A DNA stretch of 64,000 bases from an uncultured Opitutia bacterium (GCA_903855995.1 CAIOAN010000006.1:89401-153400), one strand, 5' to 3'; numbered from the stretch's first letter, positions 45,553 to 54,466 are shown. Made by a program: numbers and translations. Notes: generated by a model from the sequence alone, not told the origin.

Positions 45553-46544
45553 GCACGCCGACGGTCCTCATCACTGGCGGCGCCGGCTTCCTCGGCCAGG
45601 CCGTCGTGCGACGCTGCCTCGCCCGCGGCTACCGCGTCCGCGTGCTGGGGCGAACGCCGATCGCCAGCGAACTCGCCAGCCAGGTGGACTTCGTCCGCGG
45701 AGACATCGCGGACCGCGCGATCGTCGAGGTCGCAGTCAAAGGCTGTGACTTCGTCTTCCATGTGGCGGCCAAGGCCGGCGTCTGGGGGTCGGGCGAAGAA
45801 TACCTACGTGTCAATATCAACGGTACGAAGAACGTCGTCGAAGCCTGCAAAGCCCACGGCATCCGTGCCTTGGTGCACACGAGCACCCCGAGCGTCGTCT
45901 TCAACGGCGAGGCTTTCCGCGGCGCCGACGAATCCCTGCCCTACGGCGACAACTGGCTCTGCGCCTACGCGGAGACCAAGGCCATCGCCGAAGCGGTCGC
46001 CCTCAAGGCCGCATCCGACAAGCTCAAGGTCTGCGCCCTTCGCCCGCACCTCATCTGGGGGCCGGGCGACAACCATCTCTTCCCGCGCGTCCTCGCCCGC
46101 GCCCGCGCCGGCAAGCTACGCATCGTCGGCGACGGCCTGAACCAGGTCGACGTCACGCATGTCGACACCGCGGCCGACGCTCATCTCGGTGCGCTCGACG
46201 CACTCCTGGCTGGTCGCGCCAACGGCAAGGCCTACTTCCTCTCGCAAGGCGAACCGGTGAAGCTCTGGGAGTTCATCAACCGCCTGCTCGTCGGCGCCGG
46301 TGAAAAGCCCGTCACGCTTCGCATCAGCCAGCGATCCGCTTACTGGCTCGGCGCGCTGCTCGAAGGCGTCTGGACGCTCTTCCGCCTCAAGGGCGAGCCA
46401 CCCATGACCCGCTTCGCCGCCATCGAGCTGGCTAAGGACCATTGGTTCGATGTCTCCGCCGCCCGTCGTGATCTCGGCCTCAAGCCTGCTGTCGAAACCT
46501 GGACCGAACTCGACCGTCTGGCCGCAACCCTGCGCACGAAGTAA
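45549..46544 (+). CDS. OleD-like 2-alkyl-3-oxoalkanoate reductase (SDR)
   Basis: Extended SDR enzyme similar to OleD, which reduces the beta-keto acid made by OleA, and to sterol-type 3-beta dehydrogenases. With ATG 45549 (MSTPTVLITG) it is 331 aa: TGGAGFLGQAVVRR, TSTPSVVFNGE and the catalytic YAETKAIAE. It overlaps the OleC-like gene by four bases. The pairing makes olefin-type hydrocarbon synthesis the best proposal, but use on another beta-keto substrate is possible. Confidence 0.78.
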   Translation: MSTPTVLITGGAGFLGQAVVRRCLARGYRVRVLGRTPIASELASQVDFVRGDIADRAIVEVAVKGCDFVFHVAAKAGVWGSGEEYLRVNINGTKNVVEACKAHGIRALVHTSTPSVVFNGEAFRGADESLPYGDNWLCAYAETKAIAEAVALKAASDKLKVCALRPHLIWGPGDNHLFPRVLARARAGKLRIVGDGLNQVDVTHVDTAADAHLGALDALLAGRANGKAYFLSQGEPVKLWEFINRLLVGAGEKPVTLRISQRSAYWLGALLEGVWTLFRLKGEPPMTRFAAIELAKDHWFDVSAARRDLGLKPAVETWTELDRLAATLRTK

Positions 46545-46588
46545 CGCCGACGCTTGCGCAGGACCGTTTTCAGCTCATCCCTTTTCCC

Positions 46589-47029
46589 ATGCCTGCCGAC
46601 GGACTCCAGCCCGACAAGACCTTCGTCGTCACGATGAAGACCTGGTTCGACCAGACCGACGGCCTCGGCATCCTGCATCATTCGCATTATGTGCTACTGA
46701 TGGAGCGCGCCCAAAAGGCGATGTTCGTAGCCATCATGGGTAAGGACACCTTGGACCCGGCCGTCGCGCCCGATGTCTACGTGGTCGTCCGCGATATCGA
46801 GCTGCATTACCATGCGCCGATACGCCCGGAATGCGAAGTGAAGCTCGTCCTGAGCGTATGCAAGGTCCGTGCCGCCGGCCTGACGATCCATTTCGAATTC
46901 CGCAGCGCCGACTTCTCGGTCCTGCACGCCAAGGCCAGTCGCACCGTCTGCCGCATGGACGACACCACGCATCAGCCCGCGGAGTGGAGCGAAGACTTCC
47001 GCGCGAAGCATGAAGCGTTGGTGAAGTAA
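46589..47029 (+). CDS. Acyl-CoA thioesterase (YbgC/4-hydroxybenzoyl-CoA thioesterase family)
   Basis: A hotdog-fold thioesterase of 146 aa. The catalytic Asp lies in WFDQTDGLGILHHSHY, the usual family motif (compare V-x-Y-x-D-T-D). It starts 44 bases after the OleD-like gene on the same strand and so could feed or edit acyl chains for the same pathway, but substrate is unknown. Confidence 0.78.
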   Translation: MPADGLQPDKTFVVTMKTWFDQTDGLGILHHSHYVLLMERAQKAMFVAIMGKDTLDPAVAPDVYVVVRDIELHYHAPIRPECEVKLVLSVCKVRAAGLTIHFEFRSADFSVLHAKASRTVCRMDDTTHQPAEWSEDFRAKHEALVK

Positions 47030-47034
47030 GAATC

Positions 47035-47170
47035 GAGGACTGAGTCGAGTTCAGATGACGGAGGTCTGAATCGATAAAGACCGACGATGCAGGCGAACGT
47101 CGTCCGCAGGCTTATATTTTCATCCCATCATCGATTCAGCCATCTGTCATCTGCCCTCCATTCAGTCCTC
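47035..47170. repeat. Long imperfect inverted repeat (41-nt arms)
   Basis: Arms 47035-47075 and 47130-47170 are complementary without gaps at 34 of 41 positions, with two of the mismatches being G-U in RNA; identical blocks include GAGGACTGA, CAGATGAC and CTGAATCGAT. The 54-base loop has a further short stem. The right arm ends on the nth stop codon. Situated between the convergent thioesterase and nth genes. Confidence 0.85.
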
Positions 47171-47793
47171 TACTTCTTCGCTAGCGCGGCGCAAATCCGG
47201 CACGTCTTGCCGTCGCAGCCACGGGCGGTGCAGTGTTCACGGCCGTAGAAGATGATGCGGAGGTGAAGTTTATTCCAGGCGTCCTCCGGAAAGACCTTCT
47301 TCAAATCTCGTTCCACTTGCTCGACGGATTTTCCGACGCTTAACTTCCAGCGCTTGGCCAAACGGTGGATATGCGTGTCCACCGGAAAGGCAGGCACGCC
47401 GAAGGCCTGCGCCATGACGACCGAGGCGGTCTTATGACCCACGCCCGGCAGTTCCTCGAGCTCCTCAAACGTCCGGGGTACCTGGCCCCCGTGCTTGGCC
47501 ATGAGCATGTTGCCCAGCCCGACCAGGGCTTTGGATTTTTGCGGAGCCAACCCCAGCTGACGGATCAGCTGCAGCACGCGGGGCTCGGTCATCGCGGCCA
47601 TCCGGGCGGCCGACCCCGCCTCGGCGAACAGCGCCGGAGTGATCTCATTGACCTTCTTGTCGGTACACTGGGCCGAAAGGACCACCGCCACCAGCAGCGT
47701 GAACGCATCCGTGTGATCCAAGGGAATCGGCGTCGCCGGATAGAGCTTCGCCAGCTCCCTTCCGATGTAGTCGGCTCGCTCCCGCTTGGTCAT
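47170..47793 (-). CDS. nth: Endonuclease III
   Basis: DNA glycosylase/AP lyase for oxidised pyrimidines. The 207-aa product has the helix-hairpin-helix LEELPGVGHKTASVV with the catalytic Lys, and the catalytic Asp in FPVDTHIHRLAKR. The C-terminal iron-sulfur cysteines are spaced C-x4-C-x4-C-x2-C instead of the C-x6-C-x2-C-x5-C of E. coli Nth. Its stop codon touches the right arm of the inverted repeat. Confidence 0.93.
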   Translation of the reverse strand: MTKRERADYIGRELAKLYPATPIPLDHTDAFTLLVAVVLSAQCTDKKVNEITPALFAEAGSAARMAAMTEPRVLQLIRQLGLAPQKSKALVGLGNMLMAKHGGQVPRTFEELEELPGVGHKTASVVMAQAFGVPAFPVDTHIHRLAKRWKLSVGKSVEQVERDLKKVFPEDAWNKLHLRIIFYGREHCTARGCDGKTCRICAALAKK

Positions 47794-47817
47794 GGACCGA
47801 CGATGGGAGGCGACCCC

Positions 47818-47928
47818 AAGGTTGGCAACGCACCTTGTCCCGACGACTTATTCACAGCCACCCGAATGGGTTGCCAAACCTTATGCCGAAACCGTGATTC
47901 TCTAATACCCCCACCCTCGCTTGGTGGG
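47818..47928. promoter_or_regulatory. Structured divergent region between nth and gcvP
   Basis: Between the two divergent genes AAGGTTGGCAAC (47818-47829) is matched by its complement at 47870-47882 with one extra base, and a second hairpin CCCACC-7 bases-GGTGGG lies near 47910-47928. No glycine-riboswitch core was recognised. No clean promoter can be named. Confidence 0.35.
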
Positions 47929-47973
47929 CGGTTGCGGGACCTCTTTCCTGCTTCAAAAACCTTTCCCATCTCC

Positions 47974-50955
47974 ATGGCCCAACTGCCCTTCGACCCTTCC
48001 AAAATCTCGCGCGAACTCGCTCGCCACTATATCCCAGCCAGCGAGGCGGATCTTCGCACGATGTTCGCCACCATCGGAGCCAAGGATTTCCCCGAACTGT
48101 ACGCGCACATCTCCGCCGACGTGAAATTCGCGGGTCCGCAGGATCTCCCCGACGAACTGGAATATCAGGCGCTCGCAGACCGCATGGACGCGCTGGCGAA
48201 AAAGAATTCAGTGAAGACCCCTTTCCTCGGCGACGGACTGCAGGTCTACCGGACCCACGAAATCGTCGGGCATGTCTGTTCGATTCGCAATCTGACGACT
48301 TCGTATACGCCCTATCAGCCCGAGCGCTCCCAGGGCACGCTCATCACCCACTGGATCTATCAATCGACCCTCGCCCAGCTCACGGGCTTCGAGGCCGTGA
48401 ACTCGTCGCTCTATGACCGCGCGAGCGCCCTGTTTGAAGCCGCTGTCTGCGCGGTGCGCATGGGCGACGCCGAAGCCAACACGGTGCTCGTCGGTGCCAA
48501 CCTGCTGCCCTGCGACCTAGCGGTGCTCCGCACGCACGTCGCCGACACTTCCGTCAAACTCGAGTTCCTCGCGCCCGACGAAGACACTGGCCGCCTAACC
48601 GCCGCTGGTATCGCCACCGCCGCCGCACGCCTCGGCAAGCAACTTGCCGGCGTTATCTTCCCGCAAGTCAATGCGCTCGGCCTACTGGAAGACATCGACG
48701 CCCTCACGGACGCTTGCGCTGATGCTGGCGTGAAATCCATCGCCGTCATCGACCCGATGCTCCTCGCCACGGGCGGCCTCAAGGCCCCGGCGCAGTACGG
48801 CCGCCAAGGAGCCGACATCCTTGTCGGCGAAGGCCAGCACCTTGCGATCGGCGCCAACTTTGGCGGCCCCGGCCTCGGCATCTTCGCCGTCCGCCACAAC
48901 GCCGAGAAGAAGAACGAAGTCCGCGAAACTCCGGGTCGTTTCGTCGGCAAAGCGAAGGATAACGCCGGCCGCGATTGCATCGTCATGGTGATGTCCACCC
49001 GCGAACAGCACATCCGCAAGGATAAGGCTACCTCGAACATCTGCTCCAATCAGGCCTTCATCGCCACCATCGCTGGCGCAGCGATTCTCGCCCGCGGCGA
49101 AGCCGGCATGGCCGCCAGCTGCGTCACCGGACGCGATCTGGCCCATCGCGCCGCCACCAAGCTACACAACATCCAGGGCCTCAAGGTCTGCTTCGCTAAC
49201 CAAGCATTCTGGAATGAGTTCAGCCTGATGCTCCCTGAGCCCGCCGCCGCGGTCATCGCCAAGGGCCGCACGGCCGGCCTGCATGTGGGCGTCGACATCA
49301 CGGGCCGGACGCCCTGCAATTGCTCGCTGCTCAAGATCTCCTTCAGCGACCTGCAGTCTATAGAAGACACCGATAAGCTCGTGGCGTTCTTTGAAGGCCT
49401 CTACGGGAAGTCTGCCGGCACGAAGACCCTCGCCGAAATCCCGGCCGCCCTGCTCCGCCAAGGCGCGGTCGGCCTGCCCTCCTTCCCCCTCGCCGAACTG
49501 AAGGCCTACTACTCGAAGCTCGGCGAACTGAACGTCTCGCCCGACACCGGCTGCTTCCCGCTCGGCTCGTGCACGATGAAGTATAACCCGCACATCAATG
49601 ACTGGGCGGCCGGCCTGCCGGGCTTCACGGCACTCCATCCGCAGGCCCCGATCGAGGATGCACAGGGTTCGCTCGAACTCCTCTGGCAGACGCAGGAGTG
49701 GTTCCGCAAGATCACCGGCCTCGCCGGCCTGACCACCCAGCCCGTCGCCGGCGCCCAAGGCGAACTCGTCGGTCTCAAACTCTTTCAGGCCTACCACCGC
49801 CACCACGGCCAGCACCGTGACGTCATCCTAATCCCGTCGACGGCCCACGGCACGAACTTCGCCACGGCGACCACCGCGGGCTACGCCACCAAACGCAACC
49901 CAGATGGCTCGCCCTCGGGCATCGTTATCCTGAAATCTGCCCCTGATGGGCGCGTCGATCAAACCGACTTCGCTGCGAGGATCACCGAATTCGGACCGCG
50001 AATCGCCGGCATGATGGTGACCAATCCCAATACCTCGGGCGTCTTTGAAACCGACTTCCAGAAGATGGCCGCTGAGATCCATCGGATCGGCGGCCTTGTC
50101 TACATGGACGGCGCCAACATGAATGCCATCGCCGGCTGGGTGAACCTCGGCGCCCTAGGCGTCGACGCGGTGCATAACAACCTGCACAAGACCTGGACCG
50201 TCCCGCATGGCGGCGGCGGGCCTGGCGATGGCATCGTGGCCGTCTCCGATCGTCTCGTGGATTTCCTGCCTGGATTTCAAATTACGAAACAGGGCGATGT
50301 CTACGTGCCGGTCAAACCGAAGCACAGCATCGGCTCGTTCCATCGCCACTGGGGCAACTTCGCCCACAAGGTGCGCGTCTACACATACCTACAACGCCTC
50401 GGCAAGGAAGGCGTCCGCCGCATGTCGGCCATGTCTGTGCTCTCGAGCCGCTACCTGTTCGCGACGCTCGGCAAGGCCTTCCCCTCACTTCCCGCCGCCG
50501 CCGACGGTGTACCGCGTATGCACGAGTTCATCCTCACGCTCACGGAGGAAGACTTCAAACGCATCGAGGCGTCCGGTATTCCGCGCGCGAGCATCATCGC
50601 TCGCGTCGGCAAGCTGTTCCTTGATTTCGGCTTCCACGCCCCAACGGTCGCCTTCCCGGAAGTCTTCGGGCTAATGATCGAGCCGACGGAGTCCTACACG
50701 AAGGATGAACTCGACCGCTTCACGCAGGTCGTCCTGGCCATCGGCGAACTCATTCGCGAGCACCCCGAGGTACTCAAATCGACCCCGCGCTTCACGCCCG
50801 TCGACCGCGTTGACGAAGTTGCCGCGAACCGCAATCTCGTCCTGAGCGAACACCTAAAGGCGCTACCTTTGATCAACGAGAATCGCCTCTCCCCCGTCCT
50901 GCTCAACGCGATGTCCATCGCGGAGATCAAGCAGCGCGTGCTCGCGACAATCTGA
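47974..50955 (+). CDS. gcvP: Glycine dehydrogenase (P-protein), fused alpha and beta parts
   Basis: PLP-dependent decarboxylase of the glycine cleavage system, working with GcvH and GcvT (not in the window). With the ATG at 47974 (MAQLPFDPSK) it is 993 aa. Residues 1-450 resemble the GcvPA subunit (LTTSYTPYQPERSQGT, GLGIFAVRHN); residues about 480-993 resemble GcvPB, with FPLGSCTMKYNPHIND and the PLP lysine in NNLHKTWTVPHGGGGPG. The middle block (RQGAVGLPSFPLAELKAYY) looks like a GcvPB N-terminus, so this seems to be a fusion of the two-subunit type. Ends directly against the convergent sensor kinase with no gap. Confidence 0.92.
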   Translation: MAQLPFDPSKISRELARHYIPASEADLRTMFATIGAKDFPELYAHISADVKFAGPQDLPDELEYQALADRMDALAKKNSVKTPFLGDGLQVYRTHEIVGHVCSIRNLTTSYTPYQPERSQGTLITHWIYQSTLAQLTGFEAVNSSLYDRASALFEAAVCAVRMGDAEANTVLVGANLLPCDLAVLRTHVADTSVKLEFLAPDEDTGRLTAAGIATAAARLGKQLAGVIFPQVNALGLLEDIDALTDACADAGVKSIAVIDPMLLATGGLKAPAQYGRQGADILVGEGQHLAIGANFGGPGLGIFAVRHNAEKKNEVRETPGRFVGKAKDNAGRDCIVMVMSTREQHIRKDKATSNICSNQAFIATIAGAAILARGEAGMAASCVTGRDLAHRAATKLHNIQGLKVCFANQAFWNEFSLMLPEPAAAVIAKGRTAGLHVGVDITGRTPCNCSLLKISFSDLQSIEDTDKLVAFFEGLYGKSAGTKTLAEIPAALLRQGAVGLPSFPLAELKAYYSKLGELNVSPDTGCFPLGSCTMKYNPHINDWAAGLPGFTALHPQAPIEDAQGSLELLWQTQEWFRKITGLAGLTTQPVAGAQGELVGLKLFQAYHRHHGQHRDVILIPSTAHGTNFATATTAGYATKRNPDGSPSGIVILKSAPDGRVDQTDFAARITEFGPRIAGMMVTNPNTSGVFETDFQKMAAEIHRIGGLVYMDGANMNAIAGWVNLGALGVDAVHNNLHKTWTVPHGGGGPGDGIVAVSDRLVDFLPGFQITKQGDVYVPVKPKHSIGSFHRHWGNFAHKVRVYTYLQRLGKEGVRRMSAMSVLSSRYLFATLGKAFPSLPAAADGVPRMHEFILTLTEEDFKRIEASGIPRASIIARVGKLFLDFGFHAPTVAFPEVFGLMIEPTESYTKDELDRFTQVVLAIGELIREHPEVLKSTPRFTPVDRVDEVAANRNLVLSEHLKALPLINENRLSPVLLNAMSIAEIKQRVLATI

Positions 50956-52413
50956 TTAAACCTGCGGAAGGCGGACGGTGAAGGTCGTACCTTGGCCGAC
51001 TTCACTAGCCACGGCGATCGTGCCGCCATGCGCTTCAACCGTCTGCTTGACGATGGCGAGTCCCAGCCCGGCCCCGCCGGTATGACGGGAACGCGAGGCG
51101 TCTGCCCGGTGGAAACGTTCGAAAATCTGCGCCAAGCTCTCCGGGGCAATGCCCCGGCCGTTGTCCGCCACGCGCAACTCGGGCTGACCATCGACTAAGC
51201 CCGTCGAGACGGTGACGGTCACGCCGGCTTCATTATGCAGGATGGCATTGATTGTAAGATTAAGAATGACCCGCCCGAGACGACCGGCATCACCGACCAC
51301 CGGGGCGCCTTCGAGGTTGGCGACGAGGGTGGCGCCATGCTCACGGGCCACGCGATTCAATAGCGCCACGGACTCATCGGCAAGATCGGCCAAGTCGCAG
51401 GCATCCTTATTGACCGGATGACCCGCGTCGCCTTGGGCCAGTTCAAGCAAAGCGTCCGAGATAGACTTCATCCGCAAGGCAGACTGCTTGATGACCTCCA
51501 GCGTGGCACGATACTCCTCCGGAGTGCGTTCCTGCCGCAACGCCCCCTGGCTGTCGGAAAGAATCACCGTCAACGGCGTACGAAGTTCATGCGAAGCATC
51601 GGCGGTGAACTGAGCCATGTGCTCGCGGGCCGCGTTCATTTTACCGAAGGTGTCATTCAACACGGCGGCAAGTCGGCCGAGTTCGCTCTCGGTATCCTCG
51701 ACGTCTATTTTGCGACCGAAGTCGCCAGACGCGATGCCTTCGGCGTCGGCGGCAATACGATCGATCGGCCTAAGCGAACGACCGGCGAGAACCCAGCCGA
51801 TGCCGCAGCCGACAAAGACGACGGCGAAACCGGCCAGCGCGAGACTCCGGGCGAGGGCGGCGAGCGCGGCATCCAATTGCGCGGTGGGGCTTCCGAACAT
51901 CACCAGGTTACGACCCGGCGGGCGGTGCAACAGCACCCGGTGCCCTGGCAGGGTCGCCATCAAGTCCTGCGGACGCGCAGGGCTCTCTTCCACCGGCGTG
52001 TCGAGGTCGGCTAAGGCTTGGGCGATGAGCGCCGGATCTTCGGGCGCATTCGGCGAATGGTACAGAGGCTTGCCCGCGGGGTCGACCGCTTGGACCCATA
52101 CGCCGGTATCGACGATTTCAGTCAAAGCTTGGCGCGCCTTGGTTGCTCGCTGCTCCTGGCTATCACCACGCGGAACGGCCTTACCGTTCGGCCGGGCGGC
52201 AGGCGCGGGATTACGCGGGCCCGCTACGCCCGGGACAACCTCGCTAAGGGCTCCCATGCCGCGGGTCATCTCCTGACGGAGGCGCAGGTCCAGCTCTTGC
52301 AGACGGGCCTGCTTCTCATGGCGGTAGAACGCGACAAGGAGCACCGAAGCCGTTGCGGCCAGCAGGCCGAAATTCCAGGCCAGAATGCGCCAGCGGATGG
52401 AATGGAAGATCAT
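50956..52413 (-). CDS. Sensor histidine kinase
   Basis: Two-component sensor in the inner membrane. The 485-aa product has a membrane segment near residues 12-30, a periplasmic domain (about 31-180) of Pro/Arg-rich sequence, a second membrane segment (about 185-208), HAMP (about 210-262), HisKA with ASHELRTPLT and HATPase with NLTINAILHN, DNGRGI, GGAGLGLAIVK. No PAS domain and no obvious metal site in the sensor part. The ATG overlaps the stop of the upstream response-regulator gene by four bases, so the two form one operon. Confidence 0.93.
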   Translation of the reverse strand: MIFHSIRWRILAWNFGLLAATASVLLVAFYRHEKQARLQELDLRLRQEMTRGMGALSEVVPGVAGPRNPAPAARPNGKAVPRGDSQEQRATKARQALTEIVDTGVWVQAVDPAGKPLYHSPNAPEDPALIAQALADLDTPVEESPARPQDLMATLPGHRVLLHRPPGRNLVMFGSPTAQLDAALAALARSLALAGFAVVFVGCGIGWVLAGRSLRPIDRIAADAEGIASGDFGRKIDVEDTESELGRLAAVLNDTFGKMNAAREHMAQFTADASHELRTPLTVILSDSQGALRQERTPEEYRATLEVIKQSALRMKSISDALLELAQGDAGHPVNKDACDLADLADESVALLNRVAREHGATLVANLEGAPVVGDAGRLGRVILNLTINAILHNEAGVTVTVSTGLVDGQPELRVADNGRGIAPESLAQIFERFHRADASRSRHTGGAGLGLAIVKQTVEAHGGTIAVASEVGQGTTFTVRLPQV

Positions 52414-53087
52414 GACTGCCCCTTTTCTTTCGGTGCAGCTTCAATGACATAGCCCAGTCCACGACGCGTCTTGATGAGGTCTGCTCCGAGTTTGCGGCGA
52501 AGATTGCAAACATGGACCTCCAGGAGGTTCGAGAGCGTATCTTCGTTCTCGTCGAACAGGTGCTCGTAAAGCTCCGCACGCGGCACGACGGCTCCGCGGC
52601 GATGGGCGAGGTATTCGAGGAGACCGTATTCGCGGCCCGTGACCGGCTCATCGTGGCCGGCCTTCGTGACGCGCCGGGCCGCCGTGTCGATAATGACATC
52701 GCCAAGGGCGATCACCGCGACGGCGGAACTGTGATTACGACGGACCAACGCGCGGAGACGGGCGAGCAATTCCTGCTGCACGTACGGTTTCGAGACATAA
52801 TCATCGGCGCCGAGATCCAAGCCGGCGACGCGATCATCGACCGAGTTGCGGGCCGTGAGCATCATGACGGGCGTCCGCTTGGTGTGCCGGAGGCGGCGCA
52901 GCATTTCGCGTCCGTCCATCCCCGGCATGAGGTAATCGAGCACGATGGCGTCGTAATCCGTCTCCATCGCCTTGTGCAGCCCCTCTTCGCCGTTAGCGGC
53001 GCCATCCGCGGCATACCCTTCCTCACGGAGTAGCTTCAGCAGGCCATTCCGCAGGGGAGCTTCGTCTTCGACAATCAAGAGGCGCAT
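52410..53087 (-). CDS. OmpR-family response regulator
   Basis: Two-component transcription factor. With ATG 53087 (MRLLIVEDEA) it is 224 aa: the receiver domain with Asp51 in VLDYLMPGMDG, Lys in YVSKPYV, and a C-terminal winged helix (LGDVIIDTAARRV to GLGYVIEA). The frame extends upstream to 53264 without similarity. Immediately upstream is a palindrome at -35 and a good -10, suggesting activation of its own transcription. Confidence 0.94.
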   Translation of the reverse strand: MRLLIVEDEAPLRNGLLKLLREEGYAADGAANGEEGLHKAMETDYDAIVLDYLMPGMDGREMLRRLRHTKRTPVMMLTARNSVDDRVAGLDLGADDYVSKPYVQQELLARLRALVRRNHSSAVAVIALGDVIIDTAARRVTKAGHDEPVTGREYGLLEYLAHRRGAVVPRAELYEHLFDENEDTLSNLLEVHVCNLRRKLGADLIKTRRGLGYVIEAAPKEKGQS

Positions 53088-53101
53088 CGGGGTGGCCTTA
53101 T

Positions 53102-53135
53102 ATTCTACCATTCCCGCCCTTAATCCAAGATTAAG
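53102..53135 (-). promoter_or_regulatory. Autoregulated promoter of the two-component operon
   Basis: Perfect inverted repeat CTTAATC-3 bases-GATTAAG (53119-53135) followed on the minus strand, 11 bases later, by the -10 TAGAAT (53107-53102). An operator in the place of the -35 is normal for OmpR-type activators. Transcription would begin about 8-10 bases before the start codon region at 53087. Confidence 0.5.
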
Positions 53136-53148
53136 AAGCAGGCCGGAC

Positions 53149-54408
53149 CTACTCGGCCTTGATAAATTTCCCTCGGGAAATCGCTGAATAGGCGCCCGTG
53201 ATGATCGCACACGTCCCGCAAAACCAGAAAATCTGGCCGCAGGATACGGCTTGGAGTTTATCATTAATCAAGAGCACGCCCGCTGAACCCAAAATGCCAA
53301 CCCAGCTGATAAAACTGACGGCACCCTGCACTGCCCCCTTGCTTGCGGCTGGCGGGCGATGCTGAAGGACGGCAGCAATCGGAACGATGAAAAGTCCGGC
53401 GGCGAAACCCAGAGCGGCCAGACAAATCCGGAAAGTGTTGGCGGTAATTCCCTCCATGCCCATCGGAATGGTGCTGAGCGCCAGCCCCACAGCACCAATC
53501 GGGACCAATCGATATTCGATCTTTCCGCGGGAAGCATACCCAGCGACGACACTCCCGATACCGATGCCCAGCGCTAGAAAGGCGGTGAGCGCACTGTTGT
53601 CGTCATCGGCTAGCTTGAGGATCACCTTCCCATACACGGTCAGATTATTCAGCACCAGGGAAGAGACAAAGAAGAATCCAGCATTCCCCCAACAGGCACG
53701 CCACAAGTCGCGGTCTTGCCTCATGCCCGTGAGTTGCGTCCGTAAATCAGCCAACGGATTGAGCCGCAGGGCGCAATTGAGGTCTGCCGCAGGAGTCGGG
53801 GTGATATGGCGGCTAAGTAGCCACCCTCCAAAGGCAATCGCCATCAAGATAAAGCCAGCCAGCCACTCCTTACCTGGGCTCATGTGTCTGGAGAAATAAC
53901 CTGCCGCCAAGACCCCCGCGATGATTCCAATGAAAGTCAGGAGTTCGAGGATACCATTGCCCCAAGAGAGTTTTTCATGCGGAAGAATCTCTGGCAAGAT
54001 ACCGTATTTCGAAGGTGCAAAGATTGCGCTGTGGCAGCCCATCATGAAGACAGCCGTCAGTTTCAGACCCAAGCTAAGACCTCCAGAGCCATGCACAAAC
54101 AAGGCCAGCGCGGCGAACAGCATGATGCCCATTTCAGCCAACTTCACATTGATCATAATTTGCTGCTTGCTGAAACGATCCGCCAGCCAACCCCCGAACA
54201 TGGAGAAAAGGATGAAGGGAGCCGAGAACGCGGCCGTCCCATATGCCATGAAGGTGGCCCCCGCCTCTTCTGTGGCACCCACCAACAGAATTAAGGAGAT
54301 CAACTGCTTCAGGGCGTTGTCGCTGAAAGCGTTTTGGAACTGCGTCCCCATCAGGCACCAGAAGCCAGATTGCCAGCCAGTAACCGAAGGTGCAGGGGTG
54401 TTCGCCAT
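53149..54408 (-). CDS. LplT-like MFS transporter
   Basis: Major facilitator protein of 419 aa with about 12 membrane segments. The start (FWCLMGTQFQNAFSDNALK) fits the LplT group, which flips lysophospholipids across the inner membrane and is often joined to an acyltransferase; here only the transporter part is present. The stretch FSMFGGWLADRFSKQ carries the MFS loop motif. Base composition is a little lower in GC than its neighbours. It lies between the response regulator (61 bases downstream) and metF, same strand. Confidence 0.78.
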   Translation of the reverse strand: MANTPAPSVTGWQSGFWCLMGTQFQNAFSDNALKQLISLILLVGATEEAGATFMAYGTAAFSAPFILFSMFGGWLADRFSKQQIMINVKLAEMGIMLFAALALFVHGSGGLSLGLKLTAVFMMGCHSAIFAPSKYGILPEILPHEKLSWGNGILELLTFIGIIAGVLAAGYFSRHMSPGKEWLAGFILMAIAFGGWLLSRHITPTPAADLNCALRLNPLADLRTQLTGMRQDRDLWRACWGNAGFFFVSSLVLNNLTVYGKVILKLADDDNSALTAFLALGIGIGSVVAGYASRGKIEYRLVPIGAVGLALSTIPMGMEGITANTFRICLAALGFAAGLFIVPIAAVLQHRPPAASKGAVQGAVSFISWVGILGSAGVLLINDKLQAVSCGQIFWFCGTCAIITGAYSAISRGKFIKAE

Positions 54409-54466
54409 GCCCCATCACACGAGCGGGCCCCGGCCTTTACAAACCTATTGATGTGAGGTCACCGCC

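Noticed and set aside
47794..47973. Glycine riboswitch before gcvP
   Set aside because: The gap has hairpins but none of the conserved riboswitch core sequences could be recognised.
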